DNA from: FEN-1073 sp050010135
GTDB taxonomy: Bacteria; Chloroflexota; Anaerolineae; Anaerolineales; RBG-16-64-43
Length of the DNA: 41,037 bases
Reading direction: 5' to 3'
Assembly: GCA_050010135.1 (NCBI GenBank)
Contig: JBEKLP010000014.1
Coordinates: 1 to 41,037 of the forward strand
Shown here piece by piece: positions 32,340 through 39,572 of the stretch (its first letter is position 1; each line of letters begins with the position of its first letter). A program made the position numbers and the translations under genes. The notes below the pieces were generated by a model. It did not search any database and was not told where the DNA came from. It saw only the letters and a program-made list of their open reading frames with translations.

Positions 32340-33845
32340 ATGTCCGACTTTATTTCTCGCCATCTTCTCTCTCAGATCCTCTTCACCCCCGCGCTTGCGG
32401 CGGCGCTGCTGTTCCTGCTGCCCGGGCGCGAAAAACTGCTGCGTAGTTTCGCATTGGGCGCGAGTCTCATTCCGCTGGCGCTCTCCGTCGTGATGTGGAT
32501 CGGATACAACGGCGCGATGGCGGGGATGCAATTCGAGGAGCGGCTGGCGTGGTATCCGGCGATCGGCTCGGAGTACCACCTCGCGGCGGACGGACTTTCT
32601 ATTCCGCTCGTCTTCCTCACGGCACTGATCACCCCGCTGGCGTTGCTGGTGGCGTTCAATATCAAACAGCGGATCCGCATCTTCCTGGCGCTGTTCCTGC
32701 TCCTGGAAACCGGGATGCTGGGAGTATTCCTCTCGATGGATTTGCTCCTGTTCTTCGTGTTTTGGGAACTCGGGTTGGTGCCGATGTACTTCATTATCCA
32801 TCTTTGGGGCGGGGAGAAACGGGATTACGCCGCGCTGAAATTCCTGCTCTTCACCATGGGCGCGTCGCTGGGACTGCTCCTGGCCATCCAGGTGATCCGA
32901 CTGGCTGCCGGATCGTTCGACCTGCGAGCGTTGTTTTCAATTTGGCCGGCGTTGACGAGCGGAACTTTTTTTGGGATCCCGATGCCCGCCATCAAGGCGT
33001 TGACATTCTGGGGCATGGTGATCGCCTTCGCGGTGAAGCTTCCGGTCTGGCCGTTCCACACCTGGCTGCCGGATGCGCACACCGAAGCGCCCACCGCCGG
33101 GTCGATGATCCTTGCCGGCGTGCTGCTCAAACTCGGCGGGTACGGTTTCCTGCGCCTGGTGCTCCCGCTCTATCCCGTGGAAACAAAACAGTTTGCACAC
33201 GTCCTCGCGGTGCTGGGCGCCGCGGCGATCGTTTTCGGCGCGCTGGCCTCCTGGTCGCAAAATGATTTCAAACGGCTGGTTGCCTATTCGTCGGTCAATC
33301 ACATGGGCTTCGTAGTCCTCGGCGTCGCCGCCGGGGCATGGCTTGGTCCGGGTTCAGCCGCGGGAAACCTTGCACTGCGCGGTGCGGCGTTGCAACTGTT
33401 CACACATGGATTGAGTGCGGCGGGGATGTTCCTGCTGGTGGGCGCGCTGTACGATCGGACCCATACCCGCAATCTGGAAGATTTCGGCGGCCTGTTCCCG
33501 CGCGCTCCAATCTATGGCGGGATTCTGATCTTCACCGCCATGGGCTCGCTTGGTCTGCCGGGCCTGGCGGGATTCGTTTCGGAGCTGATGGTGATTCTGG
33601 GCGCCTGGAGTGCATTCCCGTTGCTCGCCGGAATCTCCATGTTCGGATTATTCCTGACCGGCGCCTATATTCTGAAAATCATCGGCAAGGTGCTGCACGG
33701 GCCGCTGAACGAGCGGTGGAAAGACACGACGATCGAAATCAGCGTCCGCGAGCGACTGGCGATGATCCCCTTGATGGGGCTGATGCTGGCCATCGGCGTG
33801 TGGCCGTATTGGATTCTTTCGATGATTGGAGCAGGAGTGAGGTAA
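32340..33845 (+). CDS. nuoM: NADH-quinone oxidoreductase subunit M, first copy
   Basis: 501 residues. All key charged residues of the antiporter-like subunit are present: Glu143 in FVFWELGLVPMYF, Lys233 in AFAVKLPVWPFHTWLPDAH, Lys264 in GVLLKLGGYGF, and the Glu in GFVSELMVILGAW. It should therefore pump protons. ATG with GGAG about nine bases upstream. It is followed by a second, divergent nuoM. Confidence 0.95.
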   Translation: MSDFISRHLLSQILFTPALAAALLFLLPGREKLLRSFALGASLIPLALSVVMWIGYNGAMAGMQFEERLAWYPAIGSEYHLAADGLSIPLVFLTALITPLALLVAFNIKQRIRIFLALFLLLETGMLGVFLSMDLLLFFVFWELGLVPMYFIIHLWGGEKRDYAALKFLLFTMGASLGLLLAIQVIRLAAGSFDLRALFSIWPALTSGTFFGIPMPAIKALTFWGMVIAFAVKLPVWPFHTWLPDAHTEAPTAGSMILAGVLLKLGGYGFLRLVLPLYPVETKQFAHVLAVLGAAAIVFGALASWSQNDFKRLVAYSSVNHMGFVVLGVAAGAWLGPGSAAGNLALRGAALQLFTHGLSAAGMFLLVGALYDRTHTRNLEDFGGLFPRAPIYGGILIFTAMGSLGLPGLAGFVSELMVILGAWSAFPLLAGISMFGLFLTGAYILKIIGKVLHGPLNERWKDTTIEISVRERLAMIPLMGLMLAIGVWPYWILSMIGAGVR

Positions 33846-33906
33846 AAGTACCAGCCTTGTCCCCTCTCCCTGCCTTTGCCTCGGAAGATCATCGAGGCTC
33901 CGGCGT

Positions 33907-33945
33907 CCCTCTCCCCCTTCCCATATTATGGGAAGGGGGAGAGGG
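33907..33945. repeat. Perfect 18-bp hairpin between the two nuoM genes
   Basis: CCCTCTCCCCCTTCCCAT (33907-33924) pairs with 33928-33945 around a three-base loop. The arms are a rearranged version of those in the two upstream gaps. It lies within a 136-base gap. Confidence 0.9.
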
Positions 33946-33981
33946 AAATGGGAGAGAGGAAAAGGCTGGCTCACCAATCAC

Positions 33982-35457
33982 ATGACGTCTCTTCCTTTAA
34001 TACCCGTTCTTCTCTTCCTCCCCGCCGTATCGGCCTGCCTCTTGCTTCTCTTCCCGGCCGATAGCAAGCGGGCGATCCGGCTGTTCGCGCTCGCCACCGG
34101 CGCGATCGCGCTGCTCCTCTCGGCCGTCGCCTACTTCTCCTACGATCAGGCGGCCGGCGGGTACCAGCTGCAGGAATATATCCCTTGGATCCCGCGCTGG
34201 GGGATCGGCTTTCACGTCGGGGTGAACGGGATCAGCCTGCCGCTGGTGCTGCTCACCGGGATCGTGATGTTCACCGGCGTATTGATCTCCTGGGGGATCG
34301 ACGACCGGCCGCGGGAATTCTTCGCCTTTCTTTTCATCCTGGCCACCGGCGTGATCGGCGTCTTTGTCTCCCTCGATCTCTTCCTTCTCTTTTTCTTTTA
34401 CGAGATCGCCGTCTTCCCGATGTACCTGCTGATCTCCATGTGGGGCTGGCCCAAGACCCGAGAATACGCGGCGATGAAACTGACTCTCTATCTGTTTTTC
34501 GGTTCGATGGTCGCGTTGGTCGGCGCGCTGGTTTTGGTTTTTGCTTCCGGCACCCTCACCTTCGACCTGCCCGCGCTGGAGGCGGCAGGTTTCCCGGCGG
34601 ATTTGCAGCGGATCGTCTTCCCGTTCGTTTTCATGGGGTTCGCTGTGCTGGGCGGCCTGTTCCCGTTCCACAACTGGAGCCCGGACGGCCACGTGGCCGC
34701 TCCGACGGCGGTCTCGATGTTCCATGCCGGGGTGCTGATGAAGCTGGGCGCCTTCGCCGCGCTGCGGGTGGGGATCATGCTGATGCCGGAGGGGGCGAAA
34801 TTCTACATGCCGTTCATCATTGTCCTGGCGCTGATCAACGTGCTCTACGGTGCCTTCATCGCCATGGTCCAGACCGATTTCAAATATGTGATCGGATTTT
34901 CCTCGGTCTCGCACATGGGGCTGGTGATGCTCGGGTTCGCCACGCTCAATTATGACGGGATGCTCGGCGCCTCGCTGCAGATGTTCTCTCACGGGGTGAT
35001 GACAGCCCTGTTCTTCGCCGTGGTCGGGATGGTGTACGACCGGGCGCATACGCGTGATATTTCCAGCCTGGGCGGTCTGGGGCGCAAGATGCCGCTCGCG
35101 GCGGTGGCGTTCATCGTCGGCGGCCTGGCGTCGATGGGCATGCCCGGCTTCTCGGGGTTCATTGCCGAGTTTCCGATTTTTCTCGGCCTGTGGCAGACCC
35201 GTCCGCTGGTGGCCGTCGCGGCGGCGGTTGGCATCATCGTGACCGCGGCGTATATCCTCGTCGTCATCCGCCGCGTGTTCTTCGGTCCGATCCCGGAAGA
35301 GTTCGACCGGACGGTGACCGGGATCAATCGGAAGGACAAGGCCGCGTTGCTTTTCCTCATGTTGTTCCTGATCGGCATGGGCGTGTATCCGAACTTCATC
35401 GCGCCGCTGGTGCAAACCGGCGTGCAGCCGATTTTGAAAATTCTGGGGGCGGGATGA
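33982..35457 (+). CDS. NADH-quinone oxidoreductase subunit M, second, divergent copy
   Basis: 491 residues from the ATG at 33982; the open frame extends upstream through the hairpin and is not used. The fold is NuoM: Glu141 in FFFYEIAVFPMYL, Lys254 in GVLMKLGAFAALR, and Glu in FSGFIAEFPIFLGLW. However, the helix-7 segment reads GFAVLGGLFPFHNWSPDGH, so the conserved Lys of the AVK(L/V)P motif is replaced by Leu223. WLPDAHTEAP is changed to WSPDGHVAAP. The protein may be structural or use a changed proton route. It is one of two adjacent nuoM genes between nuoL and nuoN. Confidence 0.92.
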   Translation: MTSLPLIPVLLFLPAVSACLLLLFPADSKRAIRLFALATGAIALLLSAVAYFSYDQAAGGYQLQEYIPWIPRWGIGFHVGVNGISLPLVLLTGIVMFTGVLISWGIDDRPREFFAFLFILATGVIGVFVSLDLFLLFFFYEIAVFPMYLLISMWGWPKTREYAAMKLTLYLFFGSMVALVGALVLVFASGTLTFDLPALEAAGFPADLQRIVFPFVFMGFAVLGGLFPFHNWSPDGHVAAPTAVSMFHAGVLMKLGAFAALRVGIMLMPEGAKFYMPFIIVLALINVLYGAFIAMVQTDFKYVIGFSSVSHMGLVMLGFATLNYDGMLGASLQMFSHGVMTALFFAVVGMVYDRAHTRDISSLGGLGRKMPLAAVAFIVGGLASMGMPGFSGFIAEFPIFLGLWQTRPLVAVAAAVGIIVTAAYILVVIRRVFFGPIPEEFDRTVTGINRKDKAALLFLMLFLIGMGVYPNFIAPLVQTGVQPILKILGAG

Positions 35458-35480
35458 CGTTTGTGGTAATTTCACGCGCT

Positions 35481-35565
35481 ACCGATCCCTCGGGGCAGAG
35501 CCCCTCGGGATGACATTTGAAGTATGTCATCCCGAGCCCTGGTTCACAGGAGCGAGGGATCGGTA
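35481..35565. repeat. Inverted repeat between nuoM and nuoN (variant of the GTCATTCCGAG family)
   Basis: TACCGATCCCTCGGGGC on the left and GCGAGGGATCGGTA on the right are the outer arms; CTCGGGATGACA and TGTCATCCCGAG lie inside. Compared with the other copies the modules are in the reverse order and AATCC is changed to ATCCC. The right arm ends five bases before the nuoN start codon. Confidence 0.75.
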
Positions 35566-35569
35566 GCGA

Positions 35570-37000
35570 ATGGATAAGATGATGATGCTCCTTCCCGAAC
35601 TCTTGCTCCTTCTCCTCGCGTTGCTTATCCTGGCGCTGGATCTGATCCTGCCCAGGGAGCGCCGTGCGCTGCTGGGATGGCTCACCGCCGTCGGCGCCGC
35701 CGGGATATTGGTCGCGGCGCTCCTACAGATTCCCGCCGCGCAAGCCGGAGCCTCCGTTGGCACGCTGCAAACCGACGCGCTGGCGTTCTTCTTCCGCGCG
35801 GTTATCCTGGTTGGCGCGGCGATCGCCGCGCTAATGTCAATCGACAGCGAAGGAGTGGGCCGGCGCGGGGAATATTACGCGCTGATGCTTTTCTCCACGC
35901 TCGGGATGTGCCTGATGGTCTCCGCCTCGGACCTGGTGCTGCTGGCGCTCGCGATCGAGATGACCACCATCCCGCTCTATATCCTGGCCGGATTCCTCAA
36001 GCGGGATTCGCGTTCGACCGAGGCCGGGATGAAGTATTTCCTCTTCGGCGCGACCGCTTCGGCGGTCATGTGGTACGGTTTCTCGCTGATCTACGGGTTG
36101 ACCGGACAGACGGATTTGCGCGCGGCGGCGATCGCGCTCGAGGGGAACAGTCTCCCGGCGATGATCGTGGCGATCATTCCGGTGCTGGTGGGCTTGGGGT
36201 TCAAGGTTTCGATTGTCCCGTTCCACTTCTGGGCGCCGGACGTTTATGAGGGTGCGCCTGCTCCGGTGGCTGCGTTTATCTCCACCGCATCGAAAGCGGC
36301 GGGGTTCGCGGTCCTCGCGCGCATCCTGCTGTCGGTCTTCTCGCCGGCTTCGGCTTTGTACTGGGGGGCGCTCGTTTCAGTCCTGGCGGCGGCCACGATG
36401 ACGCTGGGGAATCTCCTCGCGCTGGCGCAGAAGAATCTCAAACGCTTGCTGGCCTATTCCTCGATCGCCCATGCCGGGTACGCGTTGATCGGGTTGGCCA
36501 CCCTGAACCCGAACGGCCTGGCCGCCACCGCGGAATACCTTCTGACCTACGCCCTCGCGAATTTGGCGGCCTTCGCCCTGGTCGTGCTGATTTCGAACGT
36601 CGCCGGAAGCGACGATCTAACCGCGCTGGCCGGTCTGAGCCGTCGCTCGCCGGGTGCGGCGCTGGCCATGCTGGCGGCCTTCCTCTCGCTGGCCGGGATG
36701 CCGCCCTTCGCGCTCTTCTCCGCCAAATTTTTTCTGCTCGCCTCCGCCGTCGAGGCCCACCTTACCTGGCTGGCCGCCATTGCGGCGGTCAACTCCGTCA
36801 TCGGACTGTACTACTACCTCTCGGTTTTAAAGGTGGTCTTCGTTTTCCGTTCGGAACAGGAGCAAGCCCCGTTCTCCTTTCCGCCCGCGCTCCGGCTAGC
36901 GATCGGTATCGCCGTCGGCGGCCTCCTCCTGCTGGGAGTGATCATCTCGCCCTGGTTCGAAGCGGCGCTCCGGGCGGTTCGCCCGCTGTTCCCCGGTTGA
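35570..37000 (+). CDS. nuoN: NADH-quinone oxidoreductase subunit N
   Basis: 476 residues, about 14 membrane helices. Key residues are present: Glu in LALAIEMTTIPLYILAGF, Lys in GLGFKVSIVPFHFWAPDVYE, and Lys in STASKAAGFAVL. It is the proximal antiporter-like subunit. The ribosome site overlaps the preceding repeat arm (GCGAGGGAT). It is the last nuo gene here and is followed after 40 bases by the ATP synthase genes on the same strand. Confidence 0.95.
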   Translation: MDKMMMLLPELLLLLLALLILALDLILPRERRALLGWLTAVGAAGILVAALLQIPAAQAGASVGTLQTDALAFFFRAVILVGAAIAALMSIDSEGVGRRGEYYALMLFSTLGMCLMVSASDLVLLALAIEMTTIPLYILAGFLKRDSRSTEAGMKYFLFGATASAVMWYGFSLIYGLTGQTDLRAAAIALEGNSLPAMIVAIIPVLVGLGFKVSIVPFHFWAPDVYEGAPAPVAAFISTASKAAGFAVLARILLSVFSPASALYWGALVSVLAAATMTLGNLLALAQKNLKRLLAYSSIAHAGYALIGLATLNPNGLAATAEYLLTYALANLAAFALVVLISNVAGSDDLTALAGLSRRSPGAALAMLAAFLSLAGMPPFALFSAKFFLLASAVEAHLTWLAAIAAVNSVIGLYYYLSVLKVVFVFRSEQEQAPFSFPPALRLAIGIAVGGLLLLGVIISPWFEAALRAVRPLFPG

Positions 37001-37040
37001 TCCATTCTTCCCGCCCCGTGTGATAGAATTCTTCGCCGGA

Positions 37041-37337
37041 ATGCAATCTTCCGGCGCAAAATCCCCGGCAAAAGTATTGACCGCCGCCCAGGTGGTCGGT
37101 CTGATCGCCCAGAGCGGATGCCTGGTTTTCGGCGTCGTGCTGGTGATGGTGATCGCGGGAATCGGGCTGGATCGGATACTGGGCACCCGGCCGCTGTTCA
37201 CCCTCATCCTGGTGATGGGCAGCGCCCCGGTAACCTTGTACGCGCTCTTTCGTTTCGCCATGCACATGGTCGGGCGGGCGGGAAACGTTCCGCCCGCGGC
37301 GGGAAAGATATCGGATGTCGACGACGACGAATCGTAG
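37041..37337 (+). CDS. AtpZ/AtpI-like ATP synthase accessory protein
   Basis: 98 residues from the ATG at 37041; an in-frame GTG at 37020 is possible. Two membrane helices (about 22-44 and 52-73) with the family pattern GLDRILGTRPLFTLILVMG between and within them. Such proteins precede atpB in many operons and have been linked to c-ring assembly or Mg2+ supply. The last residues overlap the atpB start by 23 bases. Family call rests on size, topology and position. Confidence 0.75.
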   Translation: MQSSGAKSPAKVLTAAQVVGLIAQSGCLVFGVVLVMVIAGIGLDRILGTRPLFTLILVMGSAPVTLYALFRFAMHMVGRAGNVPPAAGKISDVDDDES

Positions 37338-38370
37338 ATGGAAGTACGGCTTCAAACGCTGGATCGTCCTCGGCCTGCTGATCGCGGCGGGGGTCCTGGC
37401 GTTTGGTTTAAGCGGAACCTTCTCGCCGCTTAAACCGGTCATTCCAGCCGTTGTACTACCCGGCGAAGAACTCTGGCCGGGAGCCGCGATCGTTCCGCCG
37501 TTTACGATCGGCGGATTTCACTTCGGCGGGATCCCGTTCACCAACACGATTCTCTCCACCCTTCTGGCGGATCTTCTGCTGCTCCTGATCGCCGCGCTGG
37601 TGGTGCGGCCGTTCGTCCACGGGAGTTCCCCGGTTCCGGGAAAAATCTACGCCGGTCTGGAAATGCTGGTCGAATATTTCTACAACCTAGTGAAAAACGC
37701 GTTGGGAGCAAAGTGGGTATGGCGGGTGCTTCCGATCGTGCTAACGATCTTCATCCTGATCCTTTCGGCCAATCTGGTGAAATTGATTCCCGGCTACGAA
37801 GTGTTCGGCTGGTTGAAACCGGCCGGGCCGGATGCGGGAACCAAAGCCCACCCGATCGTGGCGGTGGCCGGGAACTTCTTCGCGCTGGACGGAACCGCGC
37901 CGAAGGACGCTTGCCTGAACACCGCGTGTTACGAACTGTTCCCCTTCCTGCGCGGATCCGCCACCGATATCAACTTCCCGCTGGCGATGGCCGTGTTCGT
38001 GGTGGCGTGCATTTTCGTGTTCGGGATCTGGTCGCAGCGGGGCGCGTTTTTCGGAAAATATTTTCCCGTGCAGCGCACGATCGACGTGCCGATGTTCGGG
38101 ATCATCGATTTCTTCGTCGGCGTGCTGGAGTTTTTCCTGGAATTCATGAAAGTGATTTCGCTCACCCTCCGGTTGTTCTTCAATATTTTCGCCGGGGGGC
38201 TGCTGATCATGATCATCGGATCGCTGACGGTGGTGTTTCTCCCGGCCGGATTCATCGCCTTCGAGCTCTTCGTCGGCGCGATCCAGGCCTACGTGTTCGC
38301 GATACTGGCGCTGATCTTCATCCAGCTCTCCATGGTCGGCCACTCGGGCGGGGAAGACCACGCTCATTAA
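37315..38370 (+). CDS. atpB: ATP synthase Fo subunit a
   Basis: 351 residues, somewhat long. The conserved helix SLTLRLFFNIFAGGLL carries the essential Arg of the proton path. The later AIQAYVFAILALIFIQLS carries the Gln and Tyr typical of subunit a. An extra loop with two cysteines (DACLNTACYELFPF, about 200-213) lies before the fourth helix and is not common. The N-terminus has a hydrophobic segment followed by a long external stretch. Confidence 0.94.
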   Translation: MSTTTNRRWKYGFKRWIVLGLLIAAGVLAFGLSGTFSPLKPVIPAVVLPGEELWPGAAIVPPFTIGGFHFGGIPFTNTILSTLLADLLLLLIAALVVRPFVHGSSPVPGKIYAGLEMLVEYFYNLVKNALGAKWVWRVLPIVLTIFILILSANLVKLIPGYEVFGWLKPAGPDAGTKAHPIVAVAGNFFALDGTAPKDACLNTACYELFPFLRGSATDINFPLAMAVFVVACIFVFGIWSQRGAFFGKYFPVQRTIDVPMFGIIDFFVGVLEFFLEFMKVISLTLRLFFNIFAGGLLIMIIGSLTVVFLPAGFIAFELFVGAIQAYVFAILALIFIQLSMVGHSGGEDHAH

Positions 38371-38415
38371 GCGCCCCGCGCCCGCGGCGCGGAAGCACAG
38401 GACGGAGGACGAACG

Positions 38416-38673
38416 ATGGATCAACCAACGGTTAGTGCAATCACCCAGGCAATCGTCCAGGCCGCGCGCTACATCGGAGCCGGGCTGGCGATGATCGGCG
38501 CGGCAGGAGCCGGCGTGGGGGTCGGGCTGGCGGCGCAAGGCGGAGTGACCGCGATGGGGCGCAACCCCGACGTGACCTCCACCATCCAGGTGAATATGAT
38601 CCTGGGCATCGTGTTCGCCGAAGCGATTGCGATTTACGCGATGGCGGTGGCGCTGATCGTGCTGTTCGTCTGA
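38416..38673 (+). CDS. atpE: ATP synthase Fo subunit c
   Basis: 85 residues, a two-helix hairpin. The first helix is rich in Gly and Ala (GAAGAGVGVGLAAQGG), the loop is GRNPD, and the second helix carries the ion-binding Glu69 in GIVFAEAIAIYAM. Sodium-specific c subunits have Ser or Thr after this Glu; here it is Ala, which favours protons. GGAGGACGAACG precedes the ATG. Confidence 0.95.
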   Translation: MDQPTVSAITQAIVQAARYIGAGLAMIGAAGAGVGVGLAAQGGVTAMGRNPDVTSTIQVNMILGIVFAEAIAIYAMAVALIVLFV

Positions 38674-38686
38674 GAAGGGGACCCTC

Positions 38687-39430
38687 ATGGAAAAACTTGG
38701 CATAAACCTGGGAACGTTTCTCTTCTACCTGCTGAATTTTTCGGCTCTGATCATCGTTCTGACGGCGTGGATCTACCGGCCGGTGGTAAACGCCCTCGAA
38801 GACCGCCGCCGGAAGATCGCCAAGGGATTGGAGGACGCCCAAGTTGCGGCCAGCGCCCGGGCCAAGGCGGAAGCTGACGCGCAGAATGTCCTCGGGCTGG
38901 CGCAGCAGGAAGCCTCCCGCAAACTCCGCGAGGCCGCGGAGAACGCGGAGAAGGCGGCGCAGGAAGTGCGCTCGGCGGCGGAAAAGGACATCGCCGCGCT
39001 GCGCGAGTCCGCCGCGGCCGACATCCGTTCCCAGCGCGACCGCATGCTGGCCGAGGTGCGTCCCGAGGTGGCCGCCCTCGCCCTCGCCGCGACCCAGAAA
39101 CTCATCGGCGAAGCGCTCGATGTGAAACGCCAACGGGCGTTGATCGATGAGTTTTTTAGCGGTGTGAAATCGGGAAAAGTGGTGCTGCTCGAGGAAGCCG
39201 GCGAGGTGCCCGCCAGCGCGGAAGCCGAGGTGGTGAGCGCGTTGCCCCTTACAGAATCCGAGCAATCTTCTATCCGCGCCGAGGTGGGCCGGAAGGCGGG
39301 CGCGGGGGTGCGGATCACGTTTAAGGTGGATCCGGACGTGCTGGGGGGATTGAAGGTCCGCATCGGGGACCGCGTCATCGATGGAACGGTGGCCGGCCGG
39401 ATCGACAATCTTCGAAAAACGATGCAATAG
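38687..39430 (+). CDS. ATP synthase subunit b fused to the C-terminal domain of subunit delta
   Basis: 247 residues. Residues 1-165 are subunit b: one membrane helix (about 7-28), then a long charged coiled coil. Residues about 182-247 match the delta C-terminus: VVSALPLTESEQ, ITFKVDPDVLGGLKVRIGDR, VIDGTVAGRIDNLRK. The N-terminal six-helix bundle of delta, about 105 residues that bind the alpha subunits, is not visible. Fusions of b with full delta are known from mycobacteria; this form is shorter. It is the last atp gene here: no atpA, atpG, atpD or atpC follows. A weak hairpin (39433-39464) comes after it. Confidence 0.88.
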   Translation: MEKLGINLGTFLFYLLNFSALIIVLTAWIYRPVVNALEDRRRKIAKGLEDAQVAASARAKAEADAQNVLGLAQQEASRKLREAAENAEKAAQEVRSAAEKDIAALRESAAADIRSQRDRMLAEVRPEVAALALAATQKLIGEALDVKRQRALIDEFFSGVKSGKVVLLEEAGEVPASAEAEVVSALPLTESEQSSIRAEVGRKAGAGVRITFKVDPDVLGGLKVRIGDRVIDGTVAGRIDNLRKTMQ

Positions 39431-39545
39431 GCGGGCGGAGGAATCTCGATAAGCTTCGCCGCCCCATCCCCTCCTTTCGGGCGTGGCCAAACAGCGAAAG
39501 CAGCTTCCACCGGAAGCCTTAATCCGGCCCTAACTTTATCCCGGG

Positions 39546-39551
39546 TATAAT
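39546..39551 (+). promoter_or_regulatory. Possible -10 box of the murE promoter
   Basis: A perfect TATAAT with GGG directly upstream lies 21 bases before the murE ATG. No good -35 box is found 16-18 bases upstream. If used, the leader would be only about 15 bases long. Confidence 0.4.
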
Positions 39552-39572
39552 CGCGGCTTGGATTTTGCCGTC

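Noticed and set aside
33997..35475. Long antisense open frame (492 codons) on the minus strand opposite the second nuoM
   Set aside because: It is very rich in Arg, His, Glu and Gln, has no family sequence, and mirrors a highly conserved gene of high GC content. It is a shadow.
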